Shown: positions 21,159 through 31,786 of the stretch, piece after piece
Numbering within the stretch: the stretch's first letter is position 1
Layout of the letters: each line of letters begins with the position of its first letter
Assembly: GCA_013076295.1 (NCBI GenBank)
Contig: RQOL01000876.1
Coordinates: 2,046,001 to 2,110,000, forward strand
DNA from: Sanderia malayensis
Lineage: Eukaryota; Cnidaria; Scyphozoa; Semaeostomeae; Pelagiidae
DNA: 64,000 nucleotides
Direction of reading: 5' to 3'
Made by a program: the position numbers and the translations under genes
The notes under the pieces: model-generated
Told to the model about the DNA's origin: nothing
What the model saw: only the letters and a program-made list of their open reading frames with translations
The model's database searches: none

Positions 21159-24100
21159 TCAAATCAAACTCACACTATCCAATACCGATCGGCCAGCGGC
21201 AACACCACCATCAGCATGCTCCGTACTCTTCGTGCGCACCAAATATCCAACTGTATCATTGAATAAGACGTCATTGCCATTCCTGTTAGATAGGTTGGTA
21301 AGGTTTATTAAGATGTGAAAACCTGGTTGTTAGATATTGTAAACAAGCGGATGTAAGGATATACAAGCAGATATAGCGATATACAAGAAAATGTGAGGAT
21401 ATACAATACAGTAAAAACCCGCGTATAAGAACCTGGATTTTTTCAGTTAGCCTCAACAGGTTCTTATATGAATGGAACTTAAGTGAAGTTAGGCTATTGA
21501 GGTTCTTAAACAGGTTTTTATTTTTATATTGAAAAGCCATTGAAACACTAGTCACCCCAGAGGGCCAAAGCAGCCCCATTCTATGGTGCTAGTAGTGTTA
21601 ACTTAACAAAATGATTATGTATCCAAAATAAACCCAAGTTCGTAGCATGAATGAAAACTAAAAACTATAAGAATATATAGTTTTTAGTTTTTTTAGTTTT
21701 AGTTTTAGTTACTGATAAGAACCTTAATTTCAAATTAGCCTGAATAGGTTCTTATAGAGAGGGGTCTAGATTTTAAATTTTAGCCTAAAAGGTTCTTAAA
21801 ACCCAGGTTCCTATACGCGGGTTTTTACTGTAATACAACGAGGATTACAAGCAGATAAGAGGCCAATGCAAAGAAGTAGCCATCAATGGTATAAGAGTGT
21901 TTAGGCTGCAATAGGTGTGTGTTTCTTGTTGTATCGTCTTATACGAGCAATAGAATAGGCGATGCTGTGAAGTTTAACATACCTTAGAATGTAACCAAAG
22001 ATTCCAAGCTCGTTGACGACGTCATGTAGTTGAGGCCTCTCGAAATTGACATGCATGATGTAATTCTTGTAGGGCGGTGGTCTTATCCTTTCCATTAGGA
22101 TGTACTGACTACGTTCGTCTGTATCTTTGATGGCATTAAGAACAGACACAAGCTCTTGGCCGTAAAAATTGTTGCCTGGGATGAGGAATGGAAAAAGGGG
22201 TTAAATAGGGGGCTTGATGATTTTCTAATAATATCAGGGAAGGCTAAATCTTATGCAGCTCAACCAAAAACTCGTAAATAAATCATTTCAAAACATATCG
22301 TTTTAATCAAATGCTAGATGCTTTAGTCCTGATTATTGGTTTTACATCACAACAGCACTCATTTTAACAATTTTAACAGCTAGTAAATAAATGATAAAAA
22401 TAAAAACAATGAAAGATAAAAACGATGAAGAGAAAGATAAAGACAATGTTTGAAATTTCACCCGAGTTCTCACATATAAAAATCAAAATATGCGGATAGA
22501 AAGGTAACATACCGCCTCCTTCTCTTTGGGGCTTCAAAACAAAACGTTCAGGATCAGTCAAGGCCATTTCTACAGCTCTGTCTCCTTCTTCGCCCTGTGT
22601 TCGCAATAAAACAGCAACAAATAAAATAATATCAAGAAAGCATAGAAACGTAGCTCCTGGGGAAAAATATAAAACCAACAGACTCCTTTACCACATCGAG
22701 GGAATACAGTCCAGCAAATGTATCACGAATTGTGCGAACCACATCTGGATCTTTGATGAAACTGAAAACGAAGTTAAAATGCTTTGATACCAGCAGAGAT
22801 AACAAGTTTGGCATCGATAATTAAGCAATTAAGCATCCTTCTTTACAATCGAATCATTTGCAACTGCATGCTGTCCCGCTTCTGAATAACATATTAAAAT
22901 TTCTCAAAACTAATCACTTATCATATTATTAGTTAATATGTGAAATAATAATATGAAATGTTTGTCTATTTTCATGAAACCGCTGGCCCCTTGGTACGTT
23001 TAGTACAATTCCAATTCACATTGGTTTGAACGAACTCTCCATGCAACGAAACGTATTTATCGTTTGTTTCAAACTTTGTTCAGAAAAGTGGCATCTCTAT
23101 TTGCAGACGACCCTTTACAGTGGACAGAGCCCCCCTAAACGACCCCCTAAACAGCTCCCAAAACAACGGAACCTTGCTCTCCTCCAAAAATCATTGATAT
23201 TATTGTAATCAATCTCTACTATTCAGCGGATATCAGAACTGGTCCGCTCTAGACTTGTTGCACGAGTCTCGATTGAGTGCAAGCACAACGTTCGGAGTTG
23301 TCCAACAAACGTATCACAGGGACGCAATGCAATGAGTCTAGGTGCACTGTATAGAGAAGGGTCCGCTGTCTACTGTATCCGTTGTAAAAAACTGGTCCGG
23401 TTAGTATCATAGACGTTCCAATGTATTATAAAATTTCACGATAAATGACCGGTTTATTAATAAATGAAGGGTGCTGAAACTAGTGGTGAATCCGTTGCTT
23501 ACCGTTCAACTGTCCCAGGCTTACTGAAGACCTGTTGGATCTTCTTTGATCCGACGAGATGCGATGCAATATTGGGCGATTTGATGACCATGGATTTTTC
23601 TATCAGCATTCTAGCAGACCAGCACTGTAATAATCAATTGAAGACGATTGTCAAACTGTTTGTTGATATGAAAAGATTCTATAACGCATTGGGCTGTAAT
23701 GGTGATGCGTTTGTTCAGTGGTTGTCAAAATACGATAGGAGAAGTATCTCTCGAAACGTCCCACTCATAAACACTCCTGTTCATGACATGATTTCTATTG
23801 TATTGATTGAAGGTAATGAGAAAAAAGACTAGATAATGAGGAGCTGAAGAGGTCATTAAAGAGCGACGAAGGAGAAGAGTTTTCAGGTGAATTGGGAGGT
23901 CGAAAAGGCCAGGCGAATTTGGGAGGGGAGTTTTAAGGTTGATTGGGAGGTCGAAAACAAGTGTTTATGAAAACAAGATCAAAGAAATGATGCAGAATGT
24001 TACATGAAGAGGATATATAAAAACGAAAAAGATACGGGCAAAAAGAAAATAATGAAAAATACGAGTAATAAAAGAAAAATAAGAGTGAGATGGGAAAGCG

Positions 24101-27100
24101 TAGTAAAAAATAAGCAAAAAAATACAAAAATAAGATAGAAGAAGATCCAGAACAGGGAAGGTTGTAAATAAGAAAAACTATAGGAGGAGTAGAGTAGGAA
24201 AGAAGATGACAGAAAAGTAAGGTATTGAAGAAGTAAGGTGAAAAATGAAGGAGACAAAAATGCAAAGATGCTCACATCTTCTGTTGGATAATCCGTTGGG
24301 GTGTAGCCAGCTCTGAAATAAGCAACTGCAACTTCCACATCATTTCTAAAATGAAAACAGACAAAGTATTATTCCACAATTCAACGCACGATCTCTGAAA
24401 AGTACTTTATTGGGTCTTAAAACTGGCATTAGATTATACCACTCACATTAACAATCTGTGATCTTTAGTGAGTTTGCCAGTGGCATTGATTTCTTGCAAT
24501 GATTTAAAGATCACCGGAACATGTTTCTTTGGCACGTGCTCTCTTACTCTGTAGTGAAAAAAGGCTAAACGCGGTGAGGTATGCAAACTAAGAGACATAA
24601 CGCAAAAAGGATCCGCTTTTGACCTTTGGGGCTGAAATTTAGAAAACTGAACTTGGACCTCGAACTTTGACCTAGGGTTCCTGGACCTTTGAGCTCAAAT
24701 CTCAACACGACCATTATGCAACTCCATCTCTTTACCTCTATGGATTTTAAGTTGTCTCAAATACCTTCTTCATTGGGGCATATTCACAAATATTTGTGGC
24801 CAACTCCCTTCGCTACTGTACTGGGACATTATGGGGGGCGAATCGGGACCGATGCCCTAGTAGAACAATGCTACAAAGCCCTTCTTTACACACCGTATTA
24901 TTATTGATAACCCTTGATTACTCAAGTCGCCATTGCCTCAACCAAATTTCACATTCATCCGAGTATTTGTTATGATATTGTAATTGATGCAGTAATATCT
25001 TGATCCTCTGGTTTCTTATTTTCTGGGTTCGTATACTATACTGATAATGGACATTCAGATGCATAGACCGAGATGACGTATAATTCTATGCCGTGTACAA
25101 ATCATACAACAACAAACTCGATTGCAATATAGTAGACGCTATATGTGGAGGGAAGCTATTACTATATAACTACTATAGCAATTTACGATGCATTCAGGTT
25201 CGATTGTAGACGAATCCAGATTGATCGATAAATTAATCGATTGATCAGCAAATAAGCAAAGCTACTTACTTCTCTTGAAAACTGTATTGCAGAAATCGTT
25301 GATCGTATCGATTGGCTTCGCCTTCCTGCACAACGAACATGACAACGGCACTGGAAAAAGAGGAAAAAATAATGCTTGATGCTTTAGTCACTGAAAGCTG
25401 CAATGACAATGGCAAAATGCAATCGCAAACTCTGCACAGTATGACTCTCTCTCTCTCTTTCATTTCAAGGCAATATTTCATGCAGGAATAGCCCAATAAG
25501 CGCCGTGGGCGTTTATTTAAACAATTGCAATACAGCGAGGCTCCGCAAATAAGAAACCACTTCTAATTAGCGTTTCAGCTTATGTTTTTTGAAGAACAAT
25601 GAGAAAACTATAGGAGATCATATGAACAACAGGACTCAGCTTGAGAAACCTGTTTCTTAATGGCGCGCCCTGACTATAATGTATCGTAGTAAGCAGTCCC
25701 TTACTCGTTGTTGTCATAAAGTTTCCAGGCATCGGCCAACGCTTTGCCCAAGTGCGACATGGTGTTATTTTCCGGTATCTGCGTAAAAGAGCATTTGAAA
25801 GACTCAGTTAGATACAATGATACCGATACTATAGCCATAGCTATTTAAATAATTACTGGATTCTTAGGCTTTAGGTTTTTACATTGTATATTAATGGCTT
25901 TACTTTTCTTTAAATTTTCAAACAGGGCCCTTATATATAACAATACTAGTAGTATTGAAAAGGTTTACCCTGTATAAATATTCCCATAATTATTATGATT
26001 ATTATTACAAGGTGGAATAATTCAAAATTCGAAGATGTTTGCATCGAAGTAAATACGAACCGATTCTCTCGTGAAAGGACAATTGTCCCCCATGGTATCA
26101 GCTATCTGCCTAAAAATGGACAATAAGCATATTAACCTTAACCAATAACAAATTGCAAAATATTTCCCCGATTAACCACCCCCTCCCTCAAATAACCGCT
26201 ATCATCGTATAAGCGCCCCTCAACAAAGTATACATACTTGTAATACATGCCTAAAAAGAGATGGAATTAATAAGCGCCCAGGAGTGCCAAATGATGGAAT
26301 TAATAAGCGCCCAGGGATGCCTAATCCAGGAAATACACAGTATATCGTGCTATAATACGGGGACACGATGACCCATAATGGGTAGTCACCGTATGACGAT
26401 GATTAAGTTGAATTTTGAAACCTGTGTAGCTTTGTGACACGCTCTCCAAGTCCACCAAACGAAGCTGCAATCATGTTTACTTCAATCTGCTTCACTTCGT
26501 ATGGTCTGATTGGCTTGCGAGATCCGCCATTATGGAATCCATTGACGTGAGTTTTCCTATTGTCGTCAAGCATGTAATCACTCCGAATGAAATCGAGGCA
26601 TATTGGCTGAAATGAGATCAAAGGATTCAATTTAAAGGGAATATAAAGTTTACCACATACTACAAAATTGACACACTTTGATACGGTAAGCATACCGGGG
26701 GATGGGGGTTAAGTGCGCATATGAATCATATACGAGTTGAAATACTGATCGTTAAAAAGCAAGTCAAAATCATGGATAACAGACAATTATTCCAAGTATC
26801 GTAGAATTTAAATTCACGTCAAAATACAGTCAACTCTGACTAATTCGAACACCCTGCGGAGGCGTAAGAATGTTCGAATCACAAAAGGTTCGAATTATAG
26901 AGGTTTGTTTTATAAGTGATCTGTGAAGCGACGGAAAAGTTCGTTCTAATTAGATAGAGTTCGAATTAAACGAGTTCGAGCTATGCAGATTTGATTGTAA
27001 TTGTCTGAATATCGTATTTTCAACCGCTCACCAGGGTAAGTCAATCTGACCACCCCCCACATTATGTCTCTCGAAACATCACCATCCACCCCATACAATA

Positions 27101-28460
27101 ACAATGACAAGATAATGTTCAAGACTTTATTGAATCAAACCATGGACAGATAACTAATGATACAGAATACGCATGCGTATTGACTCACGCCCACAATCAG
27201 AAAGTCAGTGCACACAATTCCAGATAAATATTTTTACGTATCTATATTTATCGGTGGCGAGTGTCCAGGCAGATGTCACTGGATATATATGAACAGACCG
27301 GCACTGTTGGCGCTCGTTACCCCGGTGTACCAACAGAGTTAGTAGTTGAGTACGATCGGTTGATGGTTTTTCGGCGTTTCTGCCGAAAACTATCCTGAAC
27401 GGAAAGACGAAAAGTCCCGGTACGCCGGGGATCTACATTCTCTTGTAGATCCTTGCCGTACCAACCCTCATTTAATCCCAACTCATCTTCAACTCAACTT
27501 CAAGTGGGGCTCAGTGGACTCGATCCCCGACTCCACGAGTGGCAAGCACAAGTGCCAACCACTACGCCACCAGAGTTGAACTAACAAGAGAGTAAAGACT
27601 AAAGCTTCAATTCTGGATTGGTACAAGAATTAATAGAACAATGGCAGCAAATAAATATGACGAGCAATCATTGAATTTCTGGTACATACAATACAGAGTT
27701 ACGTTTTAGTTTTGCTAATCAGTTTCAAGAGTCAATACTGTTAATTCACACTCTCCCACCTTTTCAATGATGGGTCACTTAACTCATTTATAACTACAAC
27801 TGAACACAACCAATACAAAACGCTTGATGTGGGGTAAATTACATTCATGGGGGCAAATTGGCTTGGAATGGTGGGACAGAATAGAGAGTGGGGTGGGGCT
27901 TGGGTGGGGCAGAACGACTTGCAACCTGATTGAAGTGAGGGTTTGTTATATAAAAGCAATAATTTGCTAGCATACCTGCTTAACTCCTTCTTGTCTGACT
28001 TCGGCATAAATGTTGTAAAGCCTCCTTGTAAAGTCATCATGAACAACAACACTGAAAAACAAAGAAATAAATAATGAACTTTGTTACTTTTTATGAAATG
28101 GTACACTTCACAGTCATATGTTATAACTGACTATAACAATGGATATTCTTTGATGAAAATTAGAAAGAGATTATCTCAACCATTCATCAATACATACCTT
28201 TGTAAAGAAGTTTCCAGAAATTCATGATCTTCACTGGCTTTTTGCATTAATGTGTGGAAATGCTTCTCGGCATCGCACGCCTCCTTAAAAAGATACTCTG
28301 GAAACGGCGAAGGGAAAAGTGTAAATGGTGCAAAATTATTTAGTTTCATATGTTCTGCATTTTTCATAACGACACCATTTATATTTGCCCAATCAATTGC
28401 ATCTTCGCGAAGTCGTTTCAAAGTGTTTTGGTCAAATGCCAAATTCTCGTATTGGTTCAT
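21159..28460 (-). CDS. GSS: Glutathione synthetase (one conserved exon not found)
   Basis: Exons from the start: 28198-28460, 27976-28051, 26422-26606, 26061-26109, 25705-25778, 25270-25350, 24447-24548, 24276-24345, [gap], 22692-22761, 22513-22594, 21983-22175, 21159-21282. The product is the ATP-grasp enzyme that joins gamma-glutamylcysteine and glycine in the cytosol. Visible family signatures are [11 protein letters not shown], a substrate-contact region [46 protein letters not shown], the glycine-rich loop [16 protein letters not shown], the segment around YILMERI, and the C-terminal [15 protein letters not shown]. The stretch that in other animals carries KCP...GTKKVQQ should lie between 22762 and 24275, and I cannot see it. 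The flanking exons do not join in phase, so an exon of 3n+2 nt is required. The start MNQYENL at 28460 gives normal length; an in-frame ATG at 28694 would add 78 residues. Confidence 0.9.
21407..21832. mobile_element. MITE, 426 bp, with CAGTAAAAACCCGCG ends
   Basis: Left end TACAGTAAAAACCCGCGTAT and right end ATACGCGGGTTTTTACTGTA are a near-perfect inverted pair, with terminal TA consistent with Tc1/mariner-type insertion. Internal GGTTCTTA motifs repeat in both orientations. It lies in the last GSS intron (21283-21982). A deleted relative is at 1179-1310. Confidence 0.85.
23464..23832 (+). other. Uncharacterised 122-codon open frame inside the GSS gap intron
   Basis: An open frame starts [19 protein letters not shown] and contains a run with Cys-Trp-Ile-Phe-Phe and several Asp/Met residues. 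It lies on the plus strand, antisense to GSS, in the 1.5-kb interval where the missing GSS exon should be. I recognise no domain, and no flanking splice sites or poly(A) signal are evident. It could be a chance frame or part of an inserted element. Confidence 0.25.
26825..26999. mobile_element. MITE with TTCGAA-rich body, 175 bp
   Basis: The left end TACAGTCAACTCTG resembles the reverse complement of the right end (TACAATCAAATCTG). The interior repeats TTCGAAT/TTCGAAC words. It is located in the GSS intron 26607-27975. A Tc1/mariner/pogo-type origin is inferred from the ends and TA borders. Confidence 0.65.
27240..27577 (-). mobile_element. tRNA-derived SINE
   Basis: On the minus strand the head (about 27577 to 27500) reads CTCTGGTGGCGTAGTGGTTG with a Pol III A box (TGGCGTAGTGG), and about 40 nt later a B box-like GGGATCGAGTCCAC. 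It is followed by a unique body with short inverted words (GATCTACA / TGTAGATC; CCCGGCGTACCGGG). This is typical of a tRNA-headed SINE. The 3' limit is uncertain. It lies inside the GSS intron 26607-27975. Confidence 0.6.
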
Positions 28461-29735
28461 CTCGTTGTACTTTCCAAAACAGCGATACTTACTTTTTCCC
28501 TTGTCAAAGAAATGGCAATGAAAACCGAATGGACGAAAAAAATAACGAATATTGCTTTTGAACTGCGATGGAATTAACAAAAACTTTAAGCAAACTGTGC
28601 TCCGGATACCGCTTAAAGACATCAAATTACGTCTGCAAGAGTGGCATCTGAAGGTCCCCAAATAACAAAACAAGCTCTTGTGTACGAGTTTCACTCTCGT
28701 GAAACAGATGCGTAAATAAATTTCAGCTTCAATTGAACTTACAAACGGGTGGGCCTATTCGCGTATTCACGCAAGATAGCTTGTTGCTTGTTTTTCCGCG
28801 AACCTTTCAATTCATGCAAGACCATTCGTGAGAAGTATTGCTTCACTCACGAAGAGCTATTTCCGGCAAGCTATCGTAAATGACCAAAGACCAAAGGCAT
28901 TACTAATTAAAATTTTTAAAATGCGTGCAATCAAAAGACCATTTTAGGCCAAGCCTCGTTTCAAATCATGTGAGCGTGAATGAAAGTGAGGCATGTATGG
29001 TAAACGAAGATAAATGTGCGTGTCAAAAAATAATTATTAAACCCAGAGATGGGAAATAAGATAATTTTATATAATAGCTCTGTGAATAAATACGATCTCA
29101 TAAAATAGTTCATCAACCAAGACTCAGAGCTTTATGACATGAATTTCGCTTATTCCAATTGAATCACTAATTCTAAAAAAGTTAGATACATAGTAAGATA
29201 CATTTCTAAATTAACAAATGAAATCATTGTCTGAATAAACTGGCACAATATAACAATATCTAAACTCTGGGCCACATTATCGTAAAGTAACAAAGTCTAT
29301 CACACAAATTTATAAAAATTAGATGATAAACAAAGTCACACTGAAAATCTTTGAAAGGATGCGTTAACACAACGAGAAAATGTTGGCTGCACATGATGTA
29401 TATTCTTTTAAAGATTTAGGTTCACCGGATATTTATCTGTTTAAAACAGGACTATCTTCTTCTCTCTGTCAAATGTTATTCGTCAAACATCAAACTTTCA
29501 ATCGTCAAATGCTGCCATTTCTCTCAATGACTACTCTATCATGCTGGTACATATTCCCAATTGCTGCCTGTTTAAATGGTATATAGAATGTTAAACAAGA
29601 ATAAACTTAAACCCAGATTCAAGGCATAATTAGTTGGAGAAAAAAGGATTATGTCATTAAGACAAGAAAATTGGGTTGTTAAGTTTACTTTGTTGAGGCA
29701 AGGCAGACCAGCAATATGAATTTGGTGCATGTTAC
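28461..29735. other. Interval between GSS start and LYRM4 exon 2
   Basis: The first 230 bp are open upstream of the chosen GSS start (alternative start at 28694). The rest is AT-rich. It should hold the GSS promoter and the last LYRM4 exon, but I could not identify that exon. Confidence 0.4.
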
Positions 29736-30122
29736 CTGGCGCTGAATTAAAGCAAGGTTTCTTTTTGCTTCTTTCACAAAACTTGCAATCTTTTCGGAAT
29801 CTGCTTCTGCCTTGTGTTTTTTGAAACCATCTCTCACTCTTCGCAAAGCATATTCTCTAAAAACGAAGATACGATATTTCCAATGCCATATTAAAGTTAG
29901 GGAACCCTCCCAAAGCAACCAACAAACAAAACAAGCGAAAATAGGTCCTTTGGTTCGTATAGAAACTTGGAAAGAAAAGACACGTTAGATCTGCAATAAC
30001 AAATAATAATGCCAATTTATGACAAGATAAAATCACCTGAAATTATAACTCGAAAATCCTTGGCTGGCTCTGAGCATTTGCTTGTAAAGAGCAACAACTT
30101 CAGACCTCGAACTGGCAGCCAT
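29736..30122 (-). CDS. LYRM4: LYR-motif protein 4 / ISD11 (3' exon not located)
   Basis: Exon 1 (30037-30122) encodes MAASSRSEVVALYKQMLRAS. Exon 2 (29736-29856) encodes REYALRRVRDGFKKHK followed by a helical segment ending IQRQ. Together they match LYRM4, the small mitochondrial-matrix LYR protein that stabilises the cysteine desulfurase NFS1 and binds acyl carrier protein for Fe-S cluster assembly. The LYR triad appears as LYK here, while the Phe of the motif (FSSYNFR) is kept. The short C-terminal exon of other animals was not found downstream. Reading through the donor at 29735 would give a different 17-residue tail. LYRM4 starts about 140 bp beyond the NOP10 poly(A) signal, in the same orientation. 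Confidence 0.88.
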
Positions 30123-30259
30123 CTTGCTCTTCCTCAAACGCGATTGGGAGAAATTGTTGTTGTTGTTGTTTGTAGATTGTCATAATAATAATCATAACGA
30201 ATAAAGGACGACTTGAAGTGTGATGTGACACATCAACAGAATTAGAGATACAAAATAAA

Positions 30260-30265
30260 TTTATT
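30260..30265 (-). terminator. Polyadenylation signal of NOP10
   Basis: AATAAA on the minus strand, 160 nt past the NOP10 stop codon and 138 bp before the LYRM4 start codon. Confidence 0.5.
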
Positions 30266-30424
30266 CGATTGCGATTATAAAGAATACAAAAGCAAACATA
30301 ATGATTAGGAATAAAATCTGGTTCTGGTCCATGTTGTCCTGGTCTGTAAATTATGATGGTGTTTTACTGCAAGATTCACAGTTGAAAGTTTTTGGTTGCC
30401 ATTCTTGTAATCTTTGTTGAAGCT

Positions 30425-31046
30425 TTAGTAAACTGGTTTTGGTTGTTGTGTAGGAAGAATTCCAAATCTTTTCTTAAGAAGATATCGATGCTTTGAGTAT
30501 TTGTCATCTGGTGAAAATCGAGCTGAAAAAAACAAGTAGGTACATAAATCAAAATAATACAACAATATTTGTAAACCACTGTTTGTTTAAAAATGTTATC
30601 AGAGTGAAAGATTCAATATGGAAATCTGAATAATAATATAATAAAATAAAATAAATAATATAAAATGATAAGAAAAGAAAAATAACCAAAGTTTGTTAAG
30701 CAACAGAGACAGAGTATAAAAAATTATTTAAATTAATAAATTTTGTATTATTACTATTGCTAATTTAGCTACCTGGATGGGCAGATATTGTCGGGTTTCC
30801 ATTAGGATCTGTTTTCTGTAAAGATGAAACAATGCGAGAATTAAGATATTCGGTGATAAGCTACTTCGAAAGAAAGCTCCAAAAATTGGCAATGGGCCTA
30901 CGCCTGTTTACATTATAACCAGAACAGGAAAAGAAAATCAGTACACTTCTCTTGTTATCAATTGCACATTTGATAGCATATAAAACAGAATTTACCTGCA
31001 ATGTATAAACACGATTCCCTTCGTTCATATAGTACATCAAATGCAT
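30425..31046 (-). CDS. NOP10: NOP10, H/ACA ribonucleoprotein subunit 3
   Basis: Exons 30996-31046, 30773-30815 and 30425-30522, complete with start and stop, 63 residues. The protein has the family hallmarks: N-terminal [17 protein letters not shown], the central [17 protein letters not shown] and the basic C-terminal [16 protein letters not shown]10 is a core part of the box H/ACA pseudouridylation particle with dyskerin, NHP2 and GAR1, in nucleoli and Cajal bodies, and is also part of animal telomerase RNP. Length is that of orthologues (about 64). No unusual features are seen. Confidence 0.97.
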
Positions 31047-31786
31047 GTTGAAGATAAATTTCCAATTCCAAATTTAAGAGAAAAAATCAGTTTCAAAGTC
31101 TTCTTCGCTTCACACACGCACGCACGTGGTCGATAAAGCAAAACAAATAAAGTATGTACCAGAGCCTGAAATAAATCACGCATGGCAAATGAGAATTCTT
31201 CATATTGGAGAGACATGAGCTCAACCACAACGCAACAAATTCAGAACAATATGTATAATTTGTCAATTTCTAATCATACATCTGTACATGAGGTCAAGAT
31301 TATGAAAGGTAGAAATTAATCAAAAGACAAACGACACTTCACTATTAATCAATCTCAAATTTTATCTCCAATTCAAATTCAGATTTATAAAAAATCATAT
31401 TCAATTATAAACATATATATAACATATATTGATGATAAAACGAACCAGATATTTGGATAATCACAAAGATCATAAGGGTTCAGTTTGTTATATTTAGGGG
31501 TGATTTTTTCAAGATTCAAATAAGCCTGTGGCGTGGTGGTCGAGTGGGACACTGGGGAATTTCCCGGTGAGCCCTTTAAATCTTGAAGTAATTTTAAAAT
31601 GATTTGAAATGTACGAAGGGGAAAAAATTCGTTTTGAGGAGGGAATTCCATGCCCATAAAAGCTGCATTTTCCGGAGTCTCGAGTCACCACGTCACTGGA
31701 TCTACCCGACAGCTGAAGCAGAAATTTCAAAATTTAAAAACATAGAATAGTTTAATGACAGAGAGGGAAAGTTACACCGCACAGGA
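31047..31786. other. NOP10 upstream region and SLC22-A 3' flank
   Basis: 740 bp of mostly AT-rich sequence. It must contain the NOP10 promoter. No further exon is supported; open frames on the minus strand lack conserved features. Confidence 0.45.

Noticed and set aside
31525..31700. tRNA gene or SINE suggested by GTGGCGTGGTGGTCGAGTGG
   Set aside because: It resembles an A box, but no cloverleaf or B box occurs at the right spacing.
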